Positions 53,597 through 62,174 are shown, counted from the first letter of the stretch. The stretch: DNA of 64,000 nucleotides from Nostoc sp. UHCC 0926 (GCF_028623165.1 NZ_CP117768.1:4216001-4280000), one strand, 5' to 3'. Program-made: numbers and translations. The notes: a model not told the origin generated them from the sequence alone.

Positions 53597-54019
53597 TTAG
53601 TTTTGCACTTCAACCCAACGGCGGTAAAGCTTTTGAATTTGTTTTAGAAGTTTAGTCTGAACTGGTTGAGTTGAATCATGCGGTTTGGCTATATCTTGCA
53701 ATTCCGTTAGGAGTCTGGCTTCTTCAACGGCAACTTCACCATCGCTATAAATTAAGCCACTGATGGCTTCAATCAAGTTTTCACAATCTTCAAGGCTGGG
53801 GCGATCGCCTAAATACTCCTGCACCCAGTCATAGCACTCTTTTGGTTGTACAGGAACTAGTTCGTACAGCCAAGGTTTAATTTCTGGATCGTTAGCCAAA
53901 CCCTTTGCTTGAGCTATTTCGCGCAGATATTGCCGTTCTTCTGGCTGGATTCTGCCATCGATCCAGGCTGCTCCAATCAGGATTTTAACTAAGTTTTTCA
54001 CATTGGAAGGGGTAACCAT
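53597..54019 (-). CDS. TerB-like protein
   Basis: 140 residues from ATG 54019, chosen because AGAGGAGG lies 6 nt ahead; an ATG at 54043 has the same purine run too close. All-helical with VKILIGAAWIDGRIQPEERQYLREIAQAKG and ISGLIYSDGEVAVEEARLLTEL broken into two TerB-like halves, each with D-G-x-I/V-x-x-E. TerB-type domains bind metal and occur in stress modules; the exact role is unknown. No other ter gene is present. Confidence 0.75.
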   Translation of the reverse strand: MVTPSNVKNLVKILIGAAWIDGRIQPEERQYLREIAQAKGLANDPEIKPWLYELVPVQPKECYDWVQEYLGDRPSLEDCENLIEAISGLIYSDGEVAVEEARLLTELQDIAKPHDSTQPVQTKLLKQIQKLYRRWVEVQN

Positions 54020-54076
54020 TGCTGCCTCCTCTGGTAGATTCATGCCTCCATCAAATCGTACAATCCCAAACAGTAT

Positions 54077-55588
54077 TCACTCGGAATTATTGGTTTTTCT
54101 TAAGCGCACCATAAAAAAGCCATCCATGTCCTGTCGATGGGGCCAGACTTTAAACCAACCTTGAGGCATGGTACGGGCAGAATCAGGGAACTCAAAGCCG
54201 CTGGGAGACTCAATTTGCCAATCAGGTGACTCAGCTAAAAATGCCAAAATCACTTGTTCATTTTCTGCTGGATGCAATGTACAGGTAGCATAAACTAGTA
54301 CACCACCAGGTTTGACAAAAGTAGATGTATGTGTTATGAGTTCTTTTTGCAGCAGCGAAAGTTCTCGGACAGATTCTGGTGTCTGTCGCCAACGAGCATC
54401 AGCATGACGGTGCATGGTTCCCAAACCAGAACATGGAGCATCCAGTAATACGCGGTCTGCGGTGTTTTGAAATTGGGCAAAATGACGACTGTCACCAGTG
54501 TAAATTTGAATAGATTGTAAATTCAGCCGTTGAGAATTTTCTTGGAGTTTGCGAAGACGAGAAGGAGTGCGATCGCAAGCCAAAATTTTCCCTTTATCTG
54601 CCATTAATTCAGCAATGTGGGTTGTTTTACCCCCTGGTGCAGCACAGGCATCAATTACCACCTCACCTGGTTGGGGGTCGAGCAAATGACTTACCAATTG
54701 GGCACTACTATCTTGTACAGTCCACCAACCCTCTTTGAAACCAGGTAGTTTTTGAATTGATCCAGTACTACCAATTAATCGTAAAGCTTGGGGTAAATGA
54801 GGAATCCGTCTCACCAAAATACTAGCAGATTGCAAAGCCGCCTCAACTTCCTCAATTGAAGTGCGAAGGGGGTTGATACGCAAGTCAATTGTTGGTGATT
54901 GGTTCATCCATTCACATAATTGTTCTGTCTGGGCCAAACCCAATTGTTCTAACCAAACTTGAATAATCCAGTTAGGAAAGCTGTATAAAATACCCAAGCG
55001 TTCCACCTGACAATTCAGGTCATCTGGAAAAGTTAACGCCAAACCTAACCCCCCAGCCCCCAACCCCACAAGGGTTGGGAGAGAATTCAAAGCCTCTCCC
55101 CTTTTAGGGGAGAGGTTTGGAGAGAGGTTTTCCAGATCGGGTGAAAAGTCAAAGCGTTCCACTAGGTTTTCTGGAAGTTGTAACGGATCTCCCTTTATCT
55201 TTTCTGCAAGGCGGATGTACTGGCGTAATAGACCATTAACAAAACCTGTGAGTCCAGAAAAACCGTTTTCTTTAGCGAGTTGGACGGTGGTATTAACAGC
55301 AGCTGAGGCGGGAATACGCTCTTGATACCGCAGTTGGTAGAAGCCCAGATGTAAGATAGTGCGGAGGTCTTGTGGTTGTTGATGAGATTTCTTTTTAGCG
55401 AGTTGATCAATGAGACTATCAAGAGTACGCTGCCTTCTGACGCTCCCATAAACCAATTCTGTCACCAAGCGGCGATCGTTATCAGCCAAATTAACTTTTT
55501 GCAGGACTCTATCAAGGGCAACATCAGCATAAGCCCCCTTATGAACATCTCGCAGGGCGATAAAAGCTAGTTGACGGGGGTTTGTCAT
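54077..55588 (-). CDS. rsmB: 16S rRNA (cytosine-967-C5)-methyltransferase
   Basis: 503 residues from ATG 55588 (MTNPRQLAFIALRDV). N-terminal NusB-like domain (DRVLQKVNLADNDRRLVTEL), then the SAM domain: DACAAPGGKTTHIAEL, CDRTPSRLRKL, DAPCSGLGTMHRHADARWR and the catalytic Cys in VYATCTLHPAENE. It methylates 16S rRNA. At residues about 151-189 it carries an insertion not expected in the family (LSPNLSPKRGEAL, LVGLGAGGLGLAL), encoded by a repeat element (55022-55137) that leaves the frame open. Confidence 0.93.
   Translation of the reverse strand: MTNPRQLAFIALRDVHKGAYADVALDRVLQKVNLADNDRRLVTELVYGSVRRQRTLDSLIDQLAKKKSHQQPQDLRTILHLGFYQLRYQERIPASAAVNTTVQLAKENGFSGLTGFVNGLLRQYIRLAEKIKGDPLQLPENLVERFDFSPDLENLSPNLSPKRGEALNSLPTLVGLGAGGLGLALTFPDDLNCQVERLGILYSFPNWIIQVWLEQLGLAQTEQLCEWMNQSPTIDLRINPLRTSIEEVEAALQSASILVRRIPHLPQALRLIGSTGSIQKLPGFKEGWWTVQDSSAQLVSHLLDPQPGEVVIDACAAPGGKTTHIAELMADKGKILACDRTPSRLRKLQENSQRLNLQSIQIYTGDSRHFAQFQNTADRVLLDAPCSGLGTMHRHADARWRQTPESVRELSLLQKELITHTSTFVKPGGVLVYATCTLHPAENEQVILAFLAESPDWQIESPSGFEFPDSARTMPQGWFKVWPHRQDMDGFFMVRLRKTNNSE
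55022..55137. mobile_element. Repeat element inserted in frame inside rsmB
   Basis: The 116 bp are framed by perfect 10-bp inverted repeats, ATCTGGAAAA (55022-55031) and TTTTCCAGAT (55128-55137). Inside are AACCTAACCCCCCAGCCC and CCTCTCCCCTTTTAGGGGAG, texts of a common intergenic Nostoc repeat. It is translated as part of RsmB without a stop, comparable in kind to the palindromic elements found in Rickettsia genes. Confidence 0.65.
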
Positions 55589-55630
55589 GGAAACATGAGT
55601 CAGGAGGCTTTTGTATTTTAACTCTGCCAA

Positions 55631-55692
55631 TTTTAGATTTTGGATTTTGGATTTTTCCTTCAATCCAAAATCTAAAATCTAAAATCCAAAAT
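55631..55692. repeat. Heptamer inverted short tandem repeat
   Basis: TTTTAGATTTTGGATTTTGG and the inverted TCCAAAATCTAAAATCTAAA flank a short loop. It lies just upstream of rsmB and after the GH100 gene end, and could fold as a long AT hairpin. Confidence 0.7.
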
Positions 55693-55711
55693 AGAATGAC
55701 TCCTAACTTCC

Positions 55712-57217
55712 CTATCGAGTCATATACGGATCTACACTGGCGATTTCTAACTCACATGCTCTAGAAACCTGTTCTGCTGGTAATTTCCCAAAGCTGATTA
55801 ACGGCAAATAAGTGGGGTTTGCCATCAGTTCTTTTGCTAATAAGAACCCAGTAATTGTCCAAGTTTGATATTTCCTAGCTTGTTTCCCAATCAGTCGCCC
55901 TTTCTTACCGTCGTAATACTCTGGCCATTCATCTGTACTGAGCCGTCCTTGGGCAGTTTCAATAGCCTTTTGTGCAAGACTTATTTTGTTAGTTTTCATA
56001 GCCGCAGCTGCCAACATCCACATTAAGACTGGCCAACTACCAGCATTATGATACGACCAGGGGATATTTTTTGGATCACATCCAGTTACAATTCTGTATT
56101 CTTCATGTTCCAAAGCTGGGAAACAAATTTTCATTGGCATATCTCCCACCAAATCTTCCCATCGTTCCTCGATGAGAGTCATAATTGCTTGTGACTGTTC
56201 TTCGGTGGCTAAGTCTGAAATAATTGCCATTAAGTTTCCCAGTGAAAAGAAGCGAGTATCTAGCTGCGAGGGCCCAACATTACCTGCTAGATAACCACCT
56301 TTTTTTGACAGCCACTTATCTAATTCATAATAGGGAACAGAATCTACATATATGTTGAACAAATTAACAGCACCCTTGCCATATTCTTCACTTTTGAAGT
56401 GATAAATTGCATTCAGGCGATTAATATCTATCCAATAATGCTGGCGAATATGAGCACATAAAAGAGGCAAACGGTTATCAATGGCTGCAACAATATCGGA
56501 ATTTCCTTGACAAATTAGCAGTTCACGAGATGCACGCAATGCCGTGTAAAAAAGAACTTGTAGTTCAAGAGGATGCCCATAAATGCCCATCCGACGGTCA
56601 ATCATACAAGCACCATCTGGAACCAACAGCGTTGGGTACATATCAAAACGATTCGCCAAGCAGATTTCCATGATTAACCTGATTCCGTTTTGGAATTCAG
56701 GTTGATAGACTAGAGAAAAATCTTCTGTGGCGACTACATAAGCACGCAACAAAATAATCCACCATAGGCAAGAATCTACAGGTGTAACTCTAGCGATCGC
56801 ATGTTCACCAAAGTCTGCTTCTAAATATTCTTGCCCGTTTTCTGATACAACTTTAAAGCTAGCTGGTATTAATCCTCGTCCCGGCTTATAGGCGTCTAAT
56901 GCCTTTTCTTTAGGCTGTAACTTTAAGGTTTCTTCTAAGAAATTGCGAACAATATCTGTTCTACCTTTGATCAGAAAAATTAGACCGGCAGAGACAAAAT
57001 CCCTAACAAAGCACTGGTCATAATTGAGCGCCGCTACAGATGCATCATAAGCGGCTACTGTACCAACAGGGCGGCCTTGATAGTAGAGAATTGATTTTTC
57101 TAGTGCTTGCCACGCTGCTTCCACTTCTTTTAAATTTTCAGTAGTTTCCAATTCGTTTAGGTGCATCGCCAGAATAACTCCATTTGGGTTGTGAATTTGT
57201 GGTAGATGCGTCTTCAT
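55712..57217 (-). CDS. GH100 alkaline/neutral invertase
   Basis: 501 residues. It is the (alpha/alpha)6 family that cleaves sucrose to glucose and fructose in the cytosol. Motifs: GTVAAYDASVAALNYDQCFVRDFV (catalytic Asp), FGEHAIARVTPVDSCLWWIILLRAY, DGACMIDRRMGIYGHPLE (second acid), GNLMAIISDLAT, and SYHNAGSWPVLMWM. The start is MKTHLPQIHNP; an ATG 17 codons in (MHLNELETTEN) is possible. Nostoc invertases of this type support sucrose use in diazotrophic filaments. It stands alone. Confidence 0.93.
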   Translation of the reverse strand: MKTHLPQIHNPNGVILAMHLNELETTENLKEVEAAWQALEKSILYYQGRPVGTVAAYDASVAALNYDQCFVRDFVSAGLIFLIKGRTDIVRNFLEETLKLQPKEKALDAYKPGRGLIPASFKVVSENGQEYLEADFGEHAIARVTPVDSCLWWIILLRAYVVATEDFSLVYQPEFQNGIRLIMEICLANRFDMYPTLLVPDGACMIDRRMGIYGHPLELQVLFYTALRASRELLICQGNSDIVAAIDNRLPLLCAHIRQHYWIDINRLNAIYHFKSEEYGKGAVNLFNIYVDSVPYYELDKWLSKKGGYLAGNVGPSQLDTRFFSLGNLMAIISDLATEEQSQAIMTLIEERWEDLVGDMPMKICFPALEHEEYRIVTGCDPKNIPWSYHNAGSWPVLMWMLAAAAMKTNKISLAQKAIETAQGRLSTDEWPEYYDGKKGRLIGKQARKYQTWTITGFLLAKELMANPTYLPLISFGKLPAEQVSRACELEIASVDPYMTR

Positions 57218-57698
57218 TTATTATTTTTGCTATTCTCAGCATAACAAAAACGCTTTTTTTAATAGCAAATATAATTTGCAGAAAATTAATCAACTAACTA
57301 TAAATAAATCTGCTGACATTTATACAACTTTATTGCTAGTTAATTTGCTTATAATCGATTACTCTTTGGGTTAATTATAGTTGTTGTTATTCACTACCAG
57401 CAGTAATATAATTCTTAAAAATAGTTACACAATATATATTTTTAGATTATTTATTGTTCCGTTTCATGTCCGGAATCTTTGCTTTACTAAACAAAAATAT
57501 ATCTTCAGTGGTGTTTAGGGTTTGCGTGAATTTAAAACTGGTTGCAGTATATTTACTTGAGCCGGATTAGTTTTTGACACTAAGAGGTCAGATTATTCCC
57601 CTATAATCTAATAATTTATAACTTTTTTTCAGAATATGCAAGATGAACGCTTTAAAAGTTTAAGATGTCAATACTTCCGAAGAGTTATATATTTTACC
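57218..57698. other. Intergenic, AT-rich, nothing recognised
   Basis: About 480 bp separating the invertase gene from the WD40 gene. It probably holds the invertase promoter near 57240. No hairpin or repeat was found. Confidence 0.45.
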
Positions 57699-59471
57699 CT
57701 ACTGACATTTGTCAGCGTTTAACTGCTCCTGGAATTCTTTATAAGCTTGATTAATTGCTTGCATTGAAGCTTTTGCGCTCGCAGAACTGTTGACATCAGG
57801 ATGATACTGTCTTGCTAATCGAAGGTAGGCAAGTTTTACAACATTGGCATTATCACTCTGATCTACACCCAAGACTTCCCACCATTCCCCAGATAATACG
57901 GAGTCGAGATTAAATTTATCAAAGCTTTGCATTTGACTCCAAATCTTGATGCATCCGCCATTACCGCCACTTACCAGCGTCTTGCCATCAGGACTGAAAG
58001 CAACGGGATTTCGCCCAGAAAGATTTTCTAGTAGTTCGCCAGTATGTAGGTTCCAAAGTTTGATGATACCGTCTCTGCTGGCACTGACGAGAGTTTTTCC
58101 ATCAGGGCTGATGGCAACAGATAAAACCGCCGCTGAGTGTCCAGTCAGAGTGGAGAGTAATTCTCCAGTTTGAAGATTCCACACCTTTATTGTGGTGTCT
58201 GTGCTACCACTAATAAGAGTTTGACTGTTAAGGCTAATAACAACTGTATTCACAGCTCCCAAATGTTCAGTGAGAATGTAGCGCTGTTGCCAAGTTTTGA
58301 TATCCCAAAGCCTAATAGTTTGATCCGCGCTACTGCTTGCAAGGATTTTACCATCGAAACTGATGGTGACAGACAAAACTGCATCTGAGTGTCCATTCAA
58401 GGTGCGTTTTATTGTTCCCGTGTAGCGTCCCCAAATTCTAATAGTCTTATCGGCAGCACCACTGGCAAGAATTGCCCCATCAGGACTGTAAGCAACCGAG
58501 TTAACAAAGCCATTATGACTGTAGGGAGAACTTAAATAAAATAATGTCCGGTGAAATTTTCTTGTGTCCATCTGCCAACTGCTGATTTTGCAATCGACAC
58601 TGCCACTTGCAATTTGTTGTCCATCAGGGCTGATAGCAACAGATAAAACTGCCTCTGCTTGTCCAGAGAACGTGTAAAGCCATTTTCCTGTTTTCAAGTT
58701 CCACAGATAAACTTGTCTGTCATCACTGCCACTGCTCAAGGTAGTACCATCAGGACTGATAGCGATCGCATTTACTGCCGCTAAGTGACCCTTGAGTGTG
58801 CGTACACATCTCCAGCTTTCAGGTAACTGGGTTGTCAGAGATATTCTTTCTGCTTCAATATTGCCAGTAGAAGGTTTAGGAGTAACAAATTCTGATTTTT
58901 TCTTTAATTTAGCCTTAAGTGCCTGTAACTCATCCTCGACTTCCAAAGCAGCAAATTTTTGGTTGAAATCCTCACCAGATAAAAATGCTTCTAATTCCAT
59001 CACTGCTTCTGAATAGGCATCCATCAGCAAAACTTTCTCTTCCATTCGCCCAAAAAGCTGTACTGGAGTTTCGCTAATTCCCGATTCGTCTAACAGTTTG
59101 GCAATACCATAGGCGGCGAGTCCCACCACTGCACCAATACCCGCCATCGGGACTGCACCAATACCAAATGCCAGCCCTACTTTAGGCGCGACTAAACCCA
59201 TACTACCGACGACACTATAAACACCAGCACCGCCGACTGCACCAATTCCCATTGCACCAAAAGCAGCAGCATCTCCCTGTGCTATGGCTTTAAAAGCGCC
59301 ATAAGCAGCTGCACCAACCACAGCGCCAGCAGCCACTACAGGAGTTGCACCAATACCGACTGCGCCAAATCCGCCGGCTAATCCCATCCCGCCTACCGTT
59401 GCGGAAACACCAGCGCCTGCTATGGTTCCGCCTGCAATAAATGCTGCGCCTGTTTTAGAGTTTTGTGTCAC
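57699..59471 (-). CDS. Glycine-zipper membrane module + seven WD40 repeats + C-terminal J-domain
   Basis: 590 residues, GTG start at 59471. Residues 8-127 are two Gly/Ala-rich hydrophobic halves (GGTIAGAGVSATVGGMGLAG, GAVVGAAAYGAFKAI; GAVGGAGVYSVVGSMGL, GAVVGLAAYGIAKLL), an internal duplication. Residues 140-205 are acidic/helical. Seven WD40 repeats follow at about 226-259, 268-301, 320-348, 359-391, 402-432, 443-474 and 485-511. The end (WWEVLGVDQSDNANVVKLAY, with HPD at 557-559) is a true J-domain. This order is unusual. The upstream gene has the same membrane module. Confidence 0.85.
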   Translation of the reverse strand: MTQNSKTGAAFIAGGTIAGAGVSATVGGMGLAGGFGAVGIGATPVVAAGAVVGAAAYGAFKAIAQGDAAAFGAMGIGAVGGAGVYSVVGSMGLVAPKVGLAFGIGAVPMAGIGAVVGLAAYGIAKLLDESGISETPVQLFGRMEEKVLLMDAYSEAVMELEAFLSGEDFNQKFAALEVEDELQALKAKLKKKSEFVTPKPSTGNIEAERISLTTQLPESWRCVRTLKGHLAAVNAIAISPDGTTLSSGSDDRQVYLWNLKTGKWLYTFSGQAEAVLSVAISPDGQQIASGSVDCKISSWQMDTRKFHRTLFYLSSPYSHNGFVNSVAYSPDGAILASGAADKTIRIWGRYTGTIKRTLNGHSDAVLSVTISFDGKILASSSADQTIRLWDIKTWQQRYILTEHLGAVNTVVISLNSQTLISGSTDTTIKVWNLQTGELLSTLTGHSAAVLSVAISPDGKTLVSASRDGIIKLWNLHTGELLENLSGRNPVAFSPDGKTLVSGGNGGCIKIWSQMQSFDKFNLDSVLSGEWWEVLGVDQSDNANVVKLAYLRLARQYHPDVNSSASAKASMQAINQAYKEFQEQLNADKCQ

Positions 59472-59519
59472 TGGTTTTTGTTTTTGAAGAGGAACAAATT
59501 AGGAAAAAAGAAGGCAGGT

Positions 59520-59549
59520 GCGATGCCTACGGCGGGCTGCGCCTACGCA
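59520..59549. repeat. Second copy of the Nostoc interspersed palindromic repeat
   Basis: GCGATGCCTACGGCGGGCTG followed by CGCCTACGCA, one base different from the copy at 3385. It lies in the gap between the two glycine-zipper genes. Confidence 0.7.
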
Positions 59550-59597
59550 TTTTCATCCTTCCTCAGTTGAGATAAAGTCTTTTGAGAATAGCAAATA

Positions 59598-59621
59598 CCC
59601 TTCAGTTAATTTACTGAAGGG
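59598..59621 (-). terminator. Hairpin between the two glycine-zipper genes
   Basis: CCCTTCAGT (59598-59606) pairs with ACTGAAGGG (59613-59621), loop 6 nt. On the minus strand it follows the PspA-like gene by 145 nt. The next bases (TATTTGCT) are only partly T-rich, so it could be a weak terminator or a processing site. Confidence 0.45.
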
Positions 59622-59764
59622 CTATCTATAGTATTTGACAAAGATTTTATTCTTTATATTCAGCTACTTGCACCCTTGCCACGATTGCATTTTAAGCACA
59701 GCGTTTGCAAGTTGCTAGTAGTCGTTAGTGCCTTGAGATTCATTAGGAGCCTTTCTTGACATTG

Positions 59765-60568
59765 TTAAACCCACCCATAGCTTGAGCTTGCTTCTGCTTG
59801 AATTTGGGCAGTTGTTCTTTCTATAAACCTTAAGTCACTTTTGAGACTATCTATTACTGTTATTAGCTGATTAAGCTGATTTTGAAGGCTATCAGCCGTT
59901 TGCTGGTGAGTATACTTACGAGCCAAGGCTTCACGAGCTAAATCCTCACGTTCTTTTTTCATAGCTAATATAGCTATTTGATACCAGGTTTGGACTTCCT
60001 TTTGAGCTTGTTTGTAATTTGCTTGCACCTTTTCTTTGCTAGCTTTAACACAATGAATGTTTTGCACTATGCTTACTTGTGTTTGGTTGAGGGATTCAAT
60101 AACTTTCTTTGGGTCATTAGTATCTTGATCCCCATCAAGGAGCCTCAACAAGCCATAAGCACCAAGTCCAACTACTGCACCAGCAGCAGCAACAGGAACC
60201 ATACCAATGCTAAAACCGCTTCCGGCTGCAAGTAACCCCATATTTCCAACAGTGGCAGAAACTCCAGCACCACCAACTGCTCCTAGTCCTGCGGCACCCA
60301 AAGCCAAGGGATCTCGGTTTTCTATTCCCTCCTTAGTGCCATAAGCAGCCATACCAGCAACTGCTCCTGTAGCCATCAAGTGAGGCGCACCAATACCAAC
60401 AGCTGTTCCTGCGGCTGCTAATCCCATGCCACCAACGGTTTGAGAAACAACAGCACCAGTGGCTGCTCCTCCAGCAATAAACACTGCACCTTTTCCGTAA
60501 TTGAAATTACCTGCCATGTCGTTCAGGTTTACCTTGATTATGCGGCTGATGCGATCGCCTAGTCCCAT
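59765..60568 (-). CDS. PspA/IM30-family protein with inserted glycine-zipper membrane module
   Basis: 267 residues. It opens with MGLGDRISRIIKVNLNDM, the amphipathic helix of PspA/Vipp1 (family form MGLFDRxSRVVxANLND). Residues 28-145 are a glycine-zipper module like that of the downstream gene (GGMGLAAAGTAVGIGA, GAVGGAGVSATVGNMGLL, GAVVGLGAYGLLRLL). From NDPKKVIESL (151) the PspA coiled coil resumes, with EDLAREALARKYTHQQTADS matching the most conserved PspA segment. The tail ends early, so helices after the hairpin are lost. ATG 60568 follows AGAGAGAAAC. PspA/Vipp1 are ESCRT-III relatives that remodel membranes. Confidence 0.85.
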   Translation of the reverse strand: MGLGDRISRIIKVNLNDMAGNFNYGKGAVFIAGGAATGAVVSQTVGGMGLAAAGTAVGIGAPHLMATGAVAGMAAYGTKEGIENRDPLALGAAGLGAVGGAGVSATVGNMGLLAAGSGFSIGMVPVAAAGAVVGLGAYGLLRLLDGDQDTNDPKKVIESLNQTQVSIVQNIHCVKASKEKVQANYKQAQKEVQTWYQIAILAMKKEREDLAREALARKYTHQQTADSLQNQLNQLITVIDSLKSDLRFIERTTAQIQAEASSSYGWV

Positions 60569-60798
60569 AATATGTTTCTCTCTTCTAGCTAATACTTATA
60601 TTAAAGTAGTATATAATACTAAATCCCAGATTGGACAAAGTATGCTACAAGATTATTTCATATGAGCGCATCTACCAAAAAAGCTGATCAAGCAAGTTAT
60701 TCCACATAAATATCGAAGATATTTTGGTACGATTGCACTATCCATCACACAATGATTTTATGCGATTTCTGCAAAAAGCTTTGCTAACTCATAATTAC

Positions 60799-61032
60799 CT
60801 ATGACCAGTCTAAGCCGTCTTCAATATCTTTATGAAATTCAGTAATTTGAAAATCTTTTTTTGTTGATTGTTTATTCCCAGAAAACATGCCAAGCCGCAT
60901 TATCTGCTTTTGAGTTTGAGGTTTTTTTGGTTCTAAAAAAGTTACAATAACACGGCTTTCTGATACATCAGATGGTAAATCTGAAAGTTGTATATTACCG
61001 TTTTTATACACCCCTTCAATGGATTGCAACAT
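60799..61032 (-). CDS. Antitoxin-like small protein, no partner seen
   Basis: 77 residues. SIEGVYKNGNIQLSDLPSDV and SRVIVTFLEPK follow the pattern of cyanobacterial antitoxins that start with a beta-hairpin (GxYxxGxIxLxxxP) and usually precede a PIN toxin. The C-terminal half has QIMRLGMFSGN and acidic residues (EFHKDIEDGLDWS). No toxin frame lies on either side; the gap downstream is only AT-rich sequence. It may be an orphan. Start ATG 61032. Confidence 0.5.
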   Translation of the reverse strand: MLQSIEGVYKNGNIQLSDLPSDVSESRVIVTFLEPKKPQTQKQIMRLGMFSGNKQSTKKDFQITEFHKDIEDGLDWS

Positions 61033-61129
61033 TAGTATTTACCAAATTTGTAATCATAATAAATTATAAAGTTAATACCAAAAAGATGCCGATTTGCTTC
61101 AAAACATCAAATTTTTGGGCTGCACTGGC

Positions 61130-61315
61130 GCTAGCTGCTGCTGTGCGTTGCTTCCCGATGTTCGAGTTTATCTGCCAAAACACGCAGAGCTAATGCTTGA
61201 ACTCTAGCAACTGCTTCTTCTCGTGTCTGCCCATAAGCCAGTACACCAGGAAAATTAATCACTTCAGCTTATTGCGCCCATCTGCTTCTTGTTCAATCTC
61301 TATCGTGAAGTTCAT
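61130..61315 (-). pseudogene. HicB-family antitoxin with a frameshift
   Basis: From ATG 61315: MNFTIEIEQEADGRNKLK, stop. In a second frame: EVINFPGVLAYGQTREEAVA, RVQALALRVLADKLEH, ending at 61130. DGRWIxEVxxxPGVxxYGxTxEEAxxxxxALALRVLAD is the HicB/UPF0150 pattern. A one-base loss near GCTTATTGCG explains the break. The first 49 bp are repeated at 62254 as part of the 287-bp direct repeat. Confidence 0.75.
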
Positions 61316-61553
61316 AGCCAGTAAAGGTATTGTAATAAAAGCGATTACTGAATAAAACAAAAAATTTACATGACCTCAGTTTCTCCTCACAAAAAAGCCA
61401 GAGCCTTAAAGCCTACCAGCCGCCGCCCTGCGAAAGAACTCTGTAGCGAGTGCGGACTATGCGATACATACTATATTCACTATGTCAAGGAAGCCTGCGC
61501 TTTTATTAATCAGCAAATAGGTGAACTTGAAGAAGAAACGCACACGCGATCGC
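61267..61553. repeat. 287-bp direct repeat, copy 1
   Basis: Almost identical to 62254-62540 (constant offset 987 bp). It contains the 5' end of the HicB pseudogene, the intergenic segment with the bciB start region, and the first 61 codons of bciB. The identity ends exactly at a HIP1 octamer (CGCGATCGC). About a dozen differences, mostly near the left end. Confidence 0.9.
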
Positions 61554-61618
61554 ATTTTTATCCTTATTTATATCTGGCAATGACACTCCGTAGTCTGAGG
61601 TCTTTATGCGGAAGATAG
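61370..61618 (+). pseudogene. Truncated 5' copy of bciB
   Basis: The first 61 codons equal the intact gene at 62357 (MTSVSPHKKARALKPTSRRP, CSECGLCDTYY). After the shared ACGCGATCGC the reading changes to HFYPYLYLAMTLRSLRSLCG and stops. It is the result of the 287-bp duplication and cannot make an active enzyme. Confidence 0.9.
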
Positions 61619-61625
61619 CTTTGCA

Positions 61626-61711
61626 ACATAACGGTGAAGTTCTGCGGCGGCAGGTAAGCTTCAACCCTCACCGATAACCTCTGTTCTGTCCGTACCAACG
61701 CAGTGTTGGGC
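61626..61711 (-). other. attC-like sequence after the toxin gene (speculative)
   Basis: On the minus strand, GCCCAAC (61711-61705) and GTTATGT (61632-61626) stand 86 bp apart just behind the toxin stop; GCCCAAC fits the RYYYAAC core of integron attC sites, GTTATGT fits GTTRRRY imperfectly. GTTGAGC (62219-62213) ahead of the antitoxin would be the other cassette end. Inner arms pair poorly (CTGCG/CGCAG only). Confidence 0.2.
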
Positions 61712-61719
61712 TTCTATAA

Positions 61720-61977
61720 CTACATATCAATAAGCTTGTTGTACTCTGCGTGAGTGCCGATCCAAAACCACAAAATACCATCCTTAACTTCTACACCCAA
61801 TGCCCTATAGTTTCGCCCTGCCCGGACTGACCAGTATTTACCAACCTTCTTGAAATGCAGTGATGGATGGGAGAGATCAGACTTGAGTAACTCGTAACAC
61901 TGATCGGCTATTCGCTGAACCTCTTCAGGCAGAACATTGTAACGTTCCCAAAATCGACGAGTTGTGTAATGCATCAA
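61720..61977 (-). CDS. RelE/ParE-type toxin
   Basis: 85 residues. RFWERYNVLPEEVQRIADQCYELL, LHFKKVGKYWSVRAGRNYRALG and GILWFWIGTHAEYNKLI follow the fold of RelE/ParE mRNA-interferase/gyrase-poison toxins, with the central RAGRNYRAL strand and an I-G-x-H-xxY end. It starts at ATG 61977, overlapping the antitoxin stop by 4 nt. Target (ribosomal mRNA or gyrase) is not decidable. Confidence 0.8.
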   Translation of the reverse strand: MMHYTTRRFWERYNVLPEEVQRIADQCYELLKSDLSHPSLHFKKVGKYWSVRAGRNYRALGVEVKDGILWFWIGTHAEYNKLIDM

Positions 61978-62174
61978 ATTGCTCGAGAGTTCCCCGCTTC
62001 AAACTCAGCGATCGCCTCCTGTGCAAAAGCTTCCAATTTGCCATCAGCAATGTCTTTCTCAAATTGTTGATCCCACCGTTGATAGTCTAAATCAGCAAAC
62101 CATTCAAGGAGCTTCTGATACTCGTTAGGTGACAGTTGGAGAATCGCGGACTCAATTTGCTCAAGCGTCAGCAT
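61974..62174 (-). CDS. Antitoxin of the RelE/ParE pair
   Basis: 66 residues. LTLEQIESAILQLSPNEYQK, LLEWFADLDYQRWDQQFEKD and DGKLEAFAQEAIAEFEAG form the usual two parts: a helical N-terminus and an acidic segment that wraps the toxin. Its gene comes first and overlaps the toxin gene by 4 nt (ATGA), the normal order for an operon under antitoxin control. Start ATG 62174. The pair lies between two 287-bp direct repeats. Confidence 0.78.
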   Translation of the reverse strand: MLTLEQIESAILQLSPNEYQKLLEWFADLDYQRWDQQFEKDIADGKLEAFAQEAIAEFEAGNSRAI

